Part shown: positions 12,288-20,921 of the stretch, piece after piece
Numbering within the stretch: position 1 is the first letter of the stretch
Layout of the letters: the number at the start of each line of letters is the position of its first letter
NCBI RefSeq assembly: GCF_025965855.1
Contig: NZ_JAOPWB010000178.1
Location: forward strand, 1 to 42,213
From: Mycobacterium sp.
GTDB lineage: Bacteria > Actinomycetota > Actinomycetes > Mycobacteriales > Mycobacteriaceae
Length of the DNA stretch: 42,213 bases
Direction of reading: 5' to 3'
The notes under the pieces: generated by a model
Databases searched by the model: none
What the model saw: only the letters and a program-made list of their open reading frames with translations
Told to the model about the DNA's origin: nothing
Program-made: the position numbers and the translations under genes

Positions 12288-12402
12288 GTGTCCATCACCG
12301 AGCAGCCCATGCGTGACGTTGCCGTGTTGCCGTTAGCCCCGAAAAACCCGCTTCCGTATCGCGAATGCCTAAAAGCCATCAGGGAATTTCACACCGGCAC
12401 GA
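12288..12402 (+). pseudogene. Cytochrome P450 relic, N-terminus only
   Basis: A GTG at 12288 opens a 51-codon frame whose first 38 residues resemble the N-terminus of the intact P450 at 16.2-17.6 kb. The relic reads LPLAPKNPLPYRECLKAIRE then FHTGT; the intact gene reads LPLPPVNPMPFRQRLAAVRE then FSTGT. After about 12402 the similarity stops abruptly and the frame ends at 12443. The remaining 420 or so residues of a P450 are absent. The break abuts the relic of a diguanylate cyclase on the other strand, so this is a recombination or deletion junction. Confidence 0.7.
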
Positions 12403-12945
12403 ACAAACACCAAGGAGCACCCATAAGTTCACGAAGGTGTTGAGCCAGAACGCGGAGGCCGCGGCGGCCATGTTGGGCTCCTTGAGCCAGCCGCAGCACC
12501 GCTATGGTGGCGACCACGACGGCTACGGCGCCGTTGAAGGCCAACAAATTTGGGGCTGTGGAAAAACGCTATGTAGCCGCCGGTGGACGGCCAGCGCGGT
12601 ACACGCCAGGGTGGCACCGGCCGCGATGGTCTGCACCAGACCCCACGCGCCGACAAGTGACGCGCCCATCAGCAGGCCGGTCTACGACTGTCGACGCATG
12701 GGCCAGCGCGTCAGCCACAACACGGTCACGCCTACGATGAACGTGGCGCCGCCTGTGCCGGTGATCACCTCGAGGGCGCTCGGCTGACGTTGGCTCGGCA
12801 ACACGGTCAGCGGCACTAGCGCCGACGATCCGGCGAGGATGGCCATAGTCATCCGTGCCGAACGCAGCATTCCGCGTACGCGCAGGAACGTACTGGCCCA
12901 GTCGTACTGGTTGGGCTGGCTCCACCACGCCTTCAGCCGTGACAT
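12403..12945 (-). pseudogene. Relic of the membrane sensor domain of a mycobacterial diguanylate cyclase
   Basis: Reading from an ATG at 12945, the frame encodes MSRLKAWWSQPNQYDWASTF, two hydrophobic helices and a WLTRWPMRRQS motif. These resemble the N-terminal multi-helix sensor region of a family of mycobacterial GGDEF proteins. Further on, hydrophobic helices continue in other frames (LLMGASLVGAWGLVQTIAAG, then GGYIAFFHSPKFV, then LLAFNGAVAVVVATIAVLRL), so at least two frameshifts are needed. No GGDEF domain follows: the sequence ends at the P450 relic junction near 12400. The family assignment rests on recalled similarity and is less sure than the pseudogene status. Confidence 0.5.
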
Positions 12946-13085
12946 CAGGCAGGGAACCTTTCTTCACGCGCTTTCCCGAGCCAGCCGCGGCGCCAATACT
13001 GTGACTGCGAACGCTACTCCCATGCAGGGGTTGCGATTACGGGGTCGGGGAGCGGCTCGTCGCCGCGAATGCCATCATTGCGGGT

Positions 13086-13685
13086 ATGGCCTCTCGACAC
13101 ACCCGCTTTCGGATCTTCTACCGCATCGGCTTCACCCCGTGGGAGGGCCATCCGATCGGGCAGGGTTTACGAGATCTGGTCGAGGGAACCTCCGACACGC
13201 CCGTGCTGCCTATGGGATCGGCCCTAGATGTCGGATGCGGTACCGGAGACTGCGCGGTCTACCTCGCTCAACACGGCTGGAACGTCACCGGCGTCGACTA
13301 CGTGGCTAAGCCGCTCGACAAGGCCCGTGCCAAGGCCGGCGCCGCTGATGTTTCGGTCAACTTTGTGCGTGCCGACGTCACGCAGTTGAGTCAGGCCGGG
13401 ATCGGTACGGGCTTCCAGTTGATCGTCGACAACGCCTGCATCCACAACATGAGCGGCGGCGATCGTGAAGCCTACGTCCGGGAAGTCACTGCCGTGGCGG
13501 CGCCCGATGCGCGGCTCTACATTGCAGCGTTTCCTCCCGGCGGGAGGCTAGGCGTGCCGGGCATCGACCACGCCGAAATGACACGACGATTCACCCCGGT
13601 CTGGACGCTGGTTTCCACCGGCGACGAACGGGAGCTCGACGACAAGACCCCTACGTACTACTACCTGTTTCAACGCCGCCCGTAA
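13086..13685 (+). CDS. Class I SAM-dependent methyltransferase, small
   Basis: This 199-residue protein is a single Rossmann-fold methyltransferase. Motif I is ALDVGCGTGD near residue 46, the ribose-binding acidic residue follows in VTGVDYV, and the adenine region is VRADVTQL. The C-terminal half lacks an added domain. Overall it resembles thiopurine methyltransferase-like or tellurite-resistance-like enzymes with small-molecule substrates, but no substrate can be named. The gene ends 6 bp before the stop of the convergent GGDEF-EAL gene. It is transcribed away from the diguanylate cyclase relic. Confidence 0.85.
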   Translation: MASRHTRFRIFYRIGFTPWEGHPIGQGLRDLVEGTSDTPVLPMGSALDVGCGTGDCAVYLAQHGWNVTGVDYVAKPLDKARAKAGAADVSVNFVRADVTQLSQAGIGTGFQLIVDNACIHNMSGGDREAYVREVTAVAAPDARLYIAAFPPGGRLGVPGIDHAEMTRRFTPVWTLVSTGDERELDDKTPTYYYLFQRRP

Positions 13686-13691
13686 GCGGGA

Positions 13692-15599
13692 TCACAAGCT
13701 CGGCTTCACGCGGATCTGAACCACCTTCTCTCCAGCGGGCTCTTTATCCGGTGGCGGGGCCGGCCCGTCGGAGAAGTCCATCGGTATGACGCGTTGGGCG
13801 AGCAGCGTCTCCATTGCCGCGCTGTCTAGGGGGCGTGACAGCAGAAAACCTTGCGCCCGATGGCAACCCAGGTCGAGCAGCGTCTTGGCCGCCGCCACCG
13901 TTTCGACACCTTCCGCGACGGCGTTCAGCCCGAAGGCGTCGGCTAGTGCCATTATCGACCGCACGATAGCCAGATCACCGGCGTTGGTGTCGAGATTGCG
14001 GACAAACCCCTGGTCGATCTTGAGTGTGTCGACGGGAAGAGATTTCAGATATGTCAGCACACTGTAACCGGTGCCGAAGTCGTCGATGGCAATCTGTACT
14101 CCGATGTCCTTCAGTCCGAACAGCGTTTTGCGGGTGGCCTCGATATCTTGGACCACGACGCTTTCGGTGATCTCCAGACATACCGTGTTGGGGTCGAGGC
14201 CGAACTCGTCGAGAGTTGTCGCGACCGTGTCGACGATGCCATCGGTGACGAGCTGCACGGGCGATACATTGACCCGCAGCACGGCACCGTGTCCGATGTC
14301 GCGTGACTGCCAAAGCCCGAACTGCGCACACGCCGCACGCATTACGAGACGACCGAGTTTGGCGCCCAGGTTAATCGATTCGACCACTTGGATGAACGAA
14401 TTGGGCATCAACAGTCCGAGAGTGGGGTGTTGCCAACGGATTAGCGCCTCGGTGCCGAGGATCTCACCGGTTCGCATGTCGAACTCCGGAAGGTAATGGA
14501 GCACCATGGCGCCGCTACCGCTGTCGATCATCCCTTCCAGGTGCAATTCGATGTCGTTGCGGATCATGTTGGTTCTCGACATCTCCGGGCTGAAAGTTGC
14601 GACCTTGTCGCCGCCGGAACTTTTCGCCGACCGGAGGGCCTGGTCGACCCGGCGCAGTAGGTCCGACGTGCTGTGCTGCCCCGGTAAACCCGATGCCACG
14701 CCGATACTGACCGTGCGAGTGAGCATCTCACCGTCGACCACAACCTGCTTGTGGACTCGATCCTGCAGCGACTGAGCGAACACTTCGGCGGCCTCGACGT
14801 CCATTGCTGCCGCGGGTACGACGACGAACTCATCACCGCCGAAGCGGGCGATGGCCGAGGGAATGTCCGTGGCCTCGCGCACCAGCCCGGCGAAGGCGTC
14901 GATGAACCGGTCGCCGGCGTTTTGACCAAGGTGATCGTTGATGACCTTGAAGCGGTCCAGGGCAAGGAACACTACCGACACCGGGCCGGGCTGGCCCTCG
15001 GCCAGCCGCTGGTCCAGGTACTCGATCAGCGCCCTGCGGTTGAGCAGGCCGGTGAGGTCATCGTGTTCGGCGAGATAGTGGAGTTGCTCTTCGGCGACGG
15101 TGCGGCCCTGCAGCTGAGCGAACAGCGCGGCGATCGCCTGCAGCGCGTTGAGTTCTTCTGGTAGCCATTCACGGTCTCCGAGCTTGCCGAAGGCCAGCGT
15201 GCCGGTGGTGACGTCGCCGGACAGCAGCGGAACGGCGGCCAGGGAGACGGCGGGAGCCCCGGTGCCCTCTTCGATATGCTGCTGATAGTCGGCGTTCTCC
15301 GGCTCGGGGCGCACCACATCGGGCACCTTGAGGTGTTCCGTCCGTGCGAAGATGGAGTCGGCGTCGGCGAAATACACCAAACCGATCGGGTCGGGGTCGG
15401 CGTTGCGTGGCGGGAATTCGGCGATGAGGACCGTCGCGCGGATGCTGTGATCGTTGTGGCGCAGGAAGCTGAAGTCCACACCCAGGTCGCGAACCAGGTT
15501 GCCGAGCACGCGTTGGCTGATCGCGGCAGAGTCAGCCGCGGTGGCCGCCATCAACTCGGCGGCGGCCGCGGTGACCAGATAGTCCAAGGTGCCCGACAT
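13692..15599 (-). CDS. GAF-GGDEF-EAL cyclic-di-GMP synthase/phosphodiesterase (Rv1354c-like)
   Basis: This 635-residue cytoplasmic protein has three domains in the order GAF (about residues 20-165), GGDEF (175-335) and EAL (365-610). The GGDEF signature is intact (RFGGDEFVVV), with the upstream EHDDLTGLLNR and the metal-site Asp in FLALDRFK. The EAL domain has TEALIRW, ITESVV, DDFGTGYS and KIDQGF, all expected of an active phosphodiesterase. The position of the inhibitory RxxD site reads DIPS, so product inhibition at that site is probably missing. Architecture and length match M. tuberculosis Rv1354c, which sits next to Rv1353c (TetR) and Rv1355c (MoeY); relatives of both occur 3-6 kb downstream here. 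Confidence 0.93.
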   Translation of the reverse strand: MSGTLDYLVTAAAAELMAATAADSAAISQRVLGNLVRDLGVDFSFLRHNDHSIRATVLIAEFPPRNADPDPIGLVYFADADSIFARTEHLKVPDVVRPEPENADYQQHIEEGTGAPAVSLAAVPLLSGDVTTGTLAFGKLGDREWLPEELNALQAIAALFAQLQGRTVAEEQLHYLAEHDDLTGLLNRRALIEYLDQRLAEGQPGPVSVVFLALDRFKVINDHLGQNAGDRFIDAFAGLVREATDIPSAIARFGGDEFVVVPAAAMDVEAAEVFAQSLQDRVHKQVVVDGEMLTRTVSIGVASGLPGQHSTSDLLRRVDQALRSAKSSGGDKVATFSPEMSRTNMIRNDIELHLEGMIDSGSGAMVLHYLPEFDMRTGEILGTEALIRWQHPTLGLLMPNSFIQVVESINLGAKLGRLVMRAACAQFGLWQSRDIGHGAVLRVNVSPVQLVTDGIVDTVATTLDEFGLDPNTVCLEITESVVVQDIEATRKTLFGLKDIGVQIAIDDFGTGYSVLTYLKSLPVDTLKIDQGFVRNLDTNAGDLAIVRSIMALADAFGLNAVAEGVETVAAAKTLLDLGCHRAQGFLLSRPLDSAAMETLLAQRVIPMDFSDGPAPPPDKEPAGEKVVQIRVKPSL

Positions 15600-15715
15600 T
15601 TGCCCTTACCGTAACTGTTACTGGTGCGCGGCGGCGGTATTGTCTACCGCGTCACGCGTCTGTGCGCGTAAATCGGACTGGAAATCGATCCCTGGCGCGT
15701 CGGGATCGATCCCGC

Positions 15716-15854
15716 TCAGCACGGCAGCCGGGCCCGGTCAAAGCTGCGGCGGTTCGGTACCGATGCTGGTGGCCCGACGGCGAACCGTAATACCAGCACG
15801 ACGGATTCGTCGGCGGGTATCCCGGCCAGACTGCAGAATCGCGCTGCAATTTGG
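15716..15854 (-). pseudogene. C-terminal relic of a second E1-nitroreductase (MoeY-like) gene
   Basis: Read on the minus strand, this stretch encodes a 46-residue tail whose core ESVVLVLRFAVGPPASVPNR matches ESIVLVMRFTIAPPASVPSR at the end of the intact fusion gene (18.73-18.87 kb). DNA similarity is also visible directly, for example CGGTACCGA-GCTGG and ACCAGCACGA in both copies. The remaining 660 or so residues are missing. It abuts head to head, at about 15855, a relic of a dienelactone hydrolase gene. Confidence 0.75.
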
Positions 15855-15855
15855 G

Positions 15856-16153
15856 CGGCACCGCAGCCAAGCTTGAGGCTGTGCTCGCAGGCAGCCAGGT
15901 GCCACATGACGTCAAGGAATACCCCCACGTCGGCCGCAGCTTCATGAACGACCACGCTGTGCCCGCCCCGATTCGTCTCGTCGCCGGGAAAGCCGGCTCC
16001 GAGCCCGAGGCCGAAGACGCGTGGCGACTCATCATCACATTCATCGAGGAATACCTCGCCGGGACTTCGAGGAATACCTCGCCGGAACCAACAGCGATCT
16101 CGACGCCGCCGGCCAAGCCTGATCTGACCGTCAACGGCCACACCGCAGCGTGA
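15856..16153 (+). pseudogene. C-terminal relic of a second dienelactone hydrolase-like gene
   Basis: From 15856 the plus strand matches codons 164 to the end of the intact gene at 21.7-22.4 kb: GTAAKLEAVLAG, DVKEYPHVG-SFMND and EPEAEDAWRLII all have counterparts there. The region with the nucleophile Cys is missing, and the catalytic His position (VGHSF in the intact copy) reads VGRSF, so no enzyme can be made. A 23-bp tandem duplication disrupts the 3' end. The original frame runs to a TGA at 16151 in an extended, unrelated tail. Confidence 0.8.
16044..16089 (+). repeat. Tandem duplication, 23-bp period, inside the hydrolase relic
   Basis: TCGAGGAATACCTCGCCGG occurs at 16044 and again at 16067, a 23-bp period with near-perfect identity. 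Because 23 is not a multiple of three it shifts the frame of the relic. It is probably a replication-slippage scar in a gene no longer under selection. Confidence 0.75.
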
Positions 16154-16193
16154 CCTCGGGGACGGTCGAAGAATTCTGTGACCTCGCTTCGCT

Positions 16194-17576
16194 TCACCGT
16201 CTTTGGGTTCGACGCGGTCGAACGCGGGCATGGATCGGACCACCGGCAATCATGGTGAAGTGCAATGCAAGCGGAAATTCGTCATCGAGAGAGCGGATTT
16301 CGGCTCGGCGGATGAGCGTCGCTAAGGCGAGTGTGACTTCGAGCATGGCGAAATGGTCGCCAATGCACGAGCGCGGGCCGCCGCCGAATGGCACATATTG
16401 CCACCGATCGAGAGCCTTGAAGTTCTCCGGGCTGAACCGCTCGGGGTCGAATCGAAGTGGATCGTCCCAAAGTTGCGGGTCGCGTTGTACGGCCATTCTC
16501 CCGACAATGAGCATGGTGCCTTTCGGCACCAGGTAGCCGCCCACCTCAACGTCCCGACACGCCATACGTGTCCCCGTGGGCGCCGGGGGGCACAGGCGAA
16601 GCGATTCCCGTATCACCTGCACCGTATAGCCCAGCCGTGGCATGTCGTCGGACGTCAGCGGCCGATCCGGCAGGGCTGCCACTTCTGCAGCGACGCGGTC
16701 CTGGCAATCGGCGTGGTGTCCCAGAGACCACAGTGCATACGTCAACGCCGTCGCCGTGGTGTCGTGGCCAGCGAAGAGGAACATGACCAGCTCGTCGCAA
16801 ATCTCCTCATCAGTTAACCGTTTTCCGGTCTCTGGGTCCTCGGCGGCGATGAGGGCGTGGACCAGTGGTGCGACCCGTGTCGGATCGGCGCGACAGTCCC
16901 GCAAAATCTCCTGCGTCAGAGCATGAAGTTTGGCGCTTGCCGTTCGCGCGCGCTGACGCCCCGGTGTGGGCAACCAGCGAGGGGCGCGTAGCGGGCTCGT
17001 CGCGCGCCTGACCGCGTAGGCCAACGCGACCCGCAGTGGCTCGACAACCTCGTCGGCCCGCTGTTCCAGGTCGAGCCCGAGCACCGATCGGCCAAGCGCG
17101 CGCAACGTGATCGTGCGGCATTCGGCGTCCAAATCGATCACCGCATCCTCACGCCACCCTTCGCTCACCGACTGTGCCGCCTGCTCCATGTGACCGCCGA
17201 ACTCGCTCACACGCTGTTTGGTGAACACCGGCTGTAGGGTGCGCCGACGTGACTTCCACGGCTCGAAGGGAAGATCAGTAAGGCTGGCGCCGATGATGCG
17301 GCGCACCTGCTCGAAGACCGGGGTTGTCTTGTCCACGGAATCATCTTTGGTACTGAGGATGTCGCGAATAGCATCCGGAGACGTTGCCAACACCATCGGA
17401 GGCATCAGCCATCGCGGCCCTAACCTGAAAGAGGTCACCCGCCCGCCGGCATCACGCAGCCTCTCCGTCCCCGTGCTGAATTCCCTCACCGCCGCCAGGC
17501 GCTGACGAAAAGGCATCGGGTTCACCGGCGGCAGGGGTAAGGACTTGAGTCCGTCACTCGCAAGGGTCTCAACCAC
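16194..17576 (-). CDS. Cytochrome P450
   Basis: This is a complete 460-residue soluble P450 monooxygenase. Signatures visible are the I-helix oxygen-activation motif AGHDTTA, the K-helix ExxR in RESLRLCPP, the PERF region (FDPERFSPENF) and the heme loop FGGGPRSCIG with the axial Cys at residue 404. The N-terminus has no membrane anchor, as usual for bacterial P450s. The GTG at 17576 is preceded at 5 bp by GGGAGG. Neighbours are a methyltransferase (divergent) and the relics of an E1-nitroreductase and a dienelactone hydrolase, suggesting a tailoring role in a small-molecule pathway. CYP subfamily and substrate are not assigned. An N-terminal fragment of a paralogue is at 12.3 kb. Confidence 0.95.
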   Translation of the reverse strand: MVETLASDGLKSLPLPPVNPMPFRQRLAAVREFSTGTERLRDAGGRVTSFRLGPRWLMPPMVLATSPDAIRDILSTKDDSVDKTTPVFEQVRRIIGASLTDLPFEPWKSRRRTLQPVFTKQRVSEFGGHMEQAAQSVSEGWREDAVIDLDAECRTITLRALGRSVLGLDLEQRADEVVEPLRVALAYAVRRATSPLRAPRWLPTPGRQRARTASAKLHALTQEILRDCRADPTRVAPLVHALIAAEDPETGKRLTDEEICDELVMFLFAGHDTTATALTYALWSLGHHADCQDRVAAEVAALPDRPLTSDDMPRLGYTVQVIRESLRLCPPAPTGTRMACRDVEVGGYLVPKGTMLIVGRMAVQRDPQLWDDPLRFDPERFSPENFKALDRWQYVPFGGGPRSCIGDHFAMLEVTLALATLIRRAEIRSLDDEFPLALHFTMIAGGPIHARVRPRRTQRR

Positions 17577-17816
17577 GCTTACCTCCCGCGGATAGCGCTG
17601 CCTACGCCGATCAAAGGACCGCGCAGGCCAAAGCTTACCGATCCTCGCTGACCGGGCAAGTCTTCCAACATCTATTTCGGGACGTCGAAAGTCAACGGGC
17701 GGCGACGGAAACTACTGAGTCAGGTTAATAATCATGTATGACAGTTTGGCTTGGTACCTAACTACCGCCAGAACCTAACTCGAAATCGATGACGCGGAGT
17801 CCATGAGAGGTTGAGG

Positions 17817-18686
17817 GTGAAGAGAATTCGGCCGCTATGGCGGGTACCTGGGATCGTTTTGCGCGAGCGGTCGCATCCAGCAGGGCGTGAGCGCATTCCT
17901 GAGCCGATGGTGGTGGACGATCCGGAGTCTGTTGCACAGTTTCACACCGGCGGCGCATCCAACCCAGGGATACGCGCGGTGTACGACTTGTGTGCTCGCG
18001 CGCTCGATGCGCTGCTGCCGCCCCGCGCTCACCTGCTGGATCTCGGCGTCGGCTCAGGCCGTGCGCTCAGCGCCGTCCTGCGCCGACGGCCCGATGTTCG
18101 GGCAACCGCTGTCGATCTGGCCCCCAACATGCTGTCCACGGCGCGAGAGCTATTCGACGCCGAAGGCCTGGGCGAACGCGTCGAACTGCTGCGGGCTGAC
18201 ATCACCGCGCTGCCAGAGCGGATTTCAACGGGTCCGTGGGACGCGATCTCCTGCATGTGGACCCTGCATCAGCTACCGGATTTCGACTCCTTGCGCGGCG
18301 CCCTCAGCCAGATCGCTGCCGTCCAACGCCGCAGCACGGCCGCGGTATGGATCTCCGATTTTCAGCGCCTGCGCGACCCGACAGCCGCCCCCAACATGCT
18401 GGTGATCGCCGACCCCGCCTCGCCAGCTGTCCTGCGCCAAGATGCAATTGCAAGCGAGGCGGCGGCGTTCACCATCGCGGAGCTATCGAAAGAGCTTGCC
18501 ACAGCTGGACTGCAAGGAATGCACTCCGGTCATTCGGCACCCTTACCCTACCTGCAGGCGTACTGGATGTTCGGTGCGCGCGGCAAACCGAACGCTTTAA
18601 GCGGCACGCGTGACGCTCAGTTGCGCGGCCCGGCTCGCCGCGAGTCGGCTTTGTTGCGCTGGGGATTCACGGCAAAACCGTTCTGA
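17817..18686 (+). CDS. Class I SAM-dependent methyltransferase
   Basis: This protein of up to 289 residues carries one SAM-binding domain. Motif I is LLDLGVGSGRALS, the ribose-binding Asp lies in ATAVDLAPNML, and the motif II region is ISCMWTLHQLPDF, the order of class I small-molecule methyltransferases. The GTG at 17817 was chosen because GAGAGG lies seven bases upstream; a TTG at 17811 and an ATG at 17907 (MVVDDPESV) are alternatives, and the conserved part begins only after the latter. It is divergent from the P450 and convergent, with 42 bp between, with the E1-nitroreductase gene. Substrate unknown. Confidence 0.85.
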   Translation: MKRIRPLWRVPGIVLRERSHPAGRERIPEPMVVDDPESVAQFHTGGASNPGIRAVYDLCARALDALLPPRAHLLDLGVGSGRALSAVLRRRPDVRATAVDLAPNMLSTARELFDAEGLGERVELLRADITALPERISTGPWDAISCMWTLHQLPDFDSLRGALSQIAAVQRRSTAAVWISDFQRLRDPTAAPNMLVIADPASPAVLRQDAIASEAAAFTIAELSKELATAGLQGMHSGHSAPLPYLQAYWMFGARGKPNALSGTRDAQLRGPARRESALLRWGFTAKPF

Positions 18687-18728
18687 GGTGGCTGCCCTAA
18701 CGGCCTTCGCCGACGCGGCAGCGTCGCG

Positions 18729-20861
18729 TTAGAGGCGCTGGGAACGGACTCGGCTCAGACTGCGGCGACTCGGTACCGACGCTGGCGGTGCGATGGTGAA
18801 CCGCATGACCAGCACGATAGATTCCTCGGGATCCGTCGCGGTGAGGCGCACGAAATCGCTTTGCAATTGTTCTAACTCGCCGACAAAGCCAGCCGATAAC
18901 TCATTGAGATCGGCAGTATTTCGAGCATGCAAAAAGACCGGTGACAACGGCCGGACGGCGAGGCCTTCGCGCTGGGCGAGGATCCATACCGCCTCAACGG
19001 CTGACCCGCCACTGGCGTAGTCGCTAAGACGCTCTCCGGTCACGGTGATCACCGCCAGCGCGGAGCTGGCGAGGACTTGGTCGCGCATGCCGTCGCCCAG
19101 CGCACTGCCGGCGTTCCATTCCGCAAGGCAACCCATGACGTCGGGCCGGCGCACGATATCAAATAGTGCCAAGTCGCTGGCGTCGAGTTCGAGGCTGTGC
19201 ACGTCGATACCGGTGTCGGGGTCGGGATCTCCGGGCCACCGCATTTCCGAGACCATCTCTTTGTGTAGCTGCGGTGTCAAGTACCGGATGCGGTCGGCCG
19301 CACCGAAAATCGTTGCGGCCCGCGAAAGGTCGTCTCGCTCGGTGAGTAGGCGCAGACGCGCGCCCTCGCGCTCGGCTGTGGCGGTGAGTAACTTGATCGT
19401 CTGGTCGTCGAGTGGTTGAAGCGTTCCGCGATGGCGGTTGGTCTCGCGCGCGAGCATCGGTTCATAGAGATCGGCGAGGGCGGGGTCGTTACCGTTTTCG
19501 AATTGCATCGTGGCCCGTAGCGGAAATCCGTCTACGTTTTCGGAGACGCTCACCGGCCCGAGTATTCCACGGGCGGCGGTGGCGATTCTGACGTTATACA
19601 GGGCTGCACCCAGTGCGACAGCGCTGCCGCGGAAGCCTACGTCCATCGTTGAAGTATGTTCTGTGGCAACGCTTATGGTGAGTTTGGTCGGTTCAGCGTC
19701 GATATACCATGGCTGGCTGTTTCCGCCCGAGGGGGCGCGCATAGCGGCAGCGACAATATTGTCGTTGAGTGTGGCACGGGCTGGGTTGCTTAAATGCTCG
19801 TTTTCGGGCGCAGGGCGATGCTGGGCCGTCTCGACTTCGTCGAGTTGATCGAGTGCCCAGCCAATGTCGATGCGGCAGCGACCGGATCTCAGGTTTTCGC
19901 CCAGTCCGATTCTGCGTACAGCTTCGGCCAATGCTGAAGCGCCCACGATGACATCGGATGCCAACTGAGGCCAGGTCGACAGCGATCGGTCGATCTCGAT
20001 GAGTGATGCAGCAGTGCGGGGCGATACACGTTCGGCTTCGTCGTAACGCAGCATGTGAGGGATCTTTTCCCGGCTACTCATGCCCGGCAGCAGCTCGATG
20101 TCTAGCTCGCCAAGCAGTCCGTGCAGGATCGGACGTTCAGGTTCTTGATCGAAGCGTTCAACATCGACTCTTCCGCGGTCGCTGGTTGCCATCAACACTG
20201 GGATACGCCGGTCACGGGCTGCTATGCGCAGGGCAACCTTCATGTCGAGCGAATCACACTCTTCGACGACGATGTCAAGTTCATCCAGGAATGCGTCAAC
20301 GGTGTCCGCAGTGATTCCGGCATCGAACACATCCACTGCCAGGTAGGGATCGAGCTCAGCGATCCTGCGGGCCGCCACATGCGCTTTGTTTAACCCAAGG
20401 TCGAGCACAGTGGCCGGCACCCGATTCAGATTCGATAGTTCCAAATGATCGAAATCCGCCAGCCGAAGACGGCCACACAATCCCTGTACCGCCAGGGTGT
20501 GAGCGATGACGTGGCCGACGCTAAGACCAGCGACGCCGATGGTCAGCGAGCTGAGCCGGGCCTGTTCTTGAGTGGTGATGTTGTTTCTGTTGCGATCAAG
20601 TCGTAGCGCCCGAAACCCACGCGGGCCCAACACCGCCACAACCGCCCGCCGCCATGGATAGTAGGCCCACCGGGTCCCTTCGCCGAGGAGCTCCGAATCC
20701 GGTGCCGGCCGAAGGCCGCGCAGATTGGCCAATTGCGCGTCGAGCCGGTCGAGGACCTCCACGGTGGGATCGGCTCGCAGCCGCTGCAATACGAGATCGT
20801 CGCCGGGCTCGTCGGGGTCGAGAATTTGTGCGGTGTACGCGGTAACCTCGAGCTCGTCCAT
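18729..20861 (-). CDS. moeY: E1 (ThiF/MoeB-like)-nitroreductase fusion protein, Rv1355c/MoeY family
   Basis: This 710-residue protein has two parts. Residues 90-330 form an E1-type adenylation domain: a GVAGLSVGHVIA nucleotide loop, then ADFDHLELSNLNR with the acidic and Arg residues that bind ATP, and ECDSLDMK. Residues 365-690 form an FMN nitroreductase-like domain beginning RAPSGGNSQPW, the usual flavin-phosphate motif, and ending with AVEAVWILAQREGLAVRPLS. No zinc-binding CxxC pair or obvious transfer Cys was seen. Length and layout match M. tuberculosis Rv1355c (MoeY, 715 residues), whose proposed molybdopterin role is only inferred. The TetR gene lies 60 bp upstream on the same strand. 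Confidence 0.85.
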   Translation of the reverse strand: MDELEVTAYTAQILDPDEPGDDLVLQRLRADPTVEVLDRLDAQLANLRGLRPAPDSELLGEGTRWAYYPWRRAVVAVLGPRGFRALRLDRNRNNITTQEQARLSSLTIGVAGLSVGHVIAHTLAVQGLCGRLRLADFDHLELSNLNRVPATVLDLGLNKAHVAARRIAELDPYLAVDVFDAGITADTVDAFLDELDIVVEECDSLDMKVALRIAARDRRIPVLMATSDRGRVDVERFDQEPERPILHGLLGELDIELLPGMSSREKIPHMLRYDEAERVSPRTAASLIEIDRSLSTWPQLASDVIVGASALAEAVRRIGLGENLRSGRCRIDIGWALDQLDEVETAQHRPAPENEHLSNPARATLNDNIVAAAMRAPSGGNSQPWYIDAEPTKLTISVATEHTSTMDVGFRGSAVALGAALYNVRIATAARGILGPVSVSENVDGFPLRATMQFENGNDPALADLYEPMLARETNRHRGTLQPLDDQTIKLLTATAEREGARLRLLTERDDLSRAATIFGAADRIRYLTPQLHKEMVSEMRWPGDPDPDTGIDVHSLELDASDLALFDIVRRPDVMGCLAEWNAGSALGDGMRDQVLASSALAVITVTGERLSDYASGGSAVEAVWILAQREGLAVRPLSPVFLHARNTADLNELSAGFVGELEQLQSDFVRLTATDPEESIVLVMRFTIAPPASVPSRRSLSRVRSQRL

Positions 20862-20921
20862 GGTGTTTCGTGTATAGCACCTGACCGGCGAGCGGGCTGC
20901 TCAACCGCTGCGCTTGGCCGC

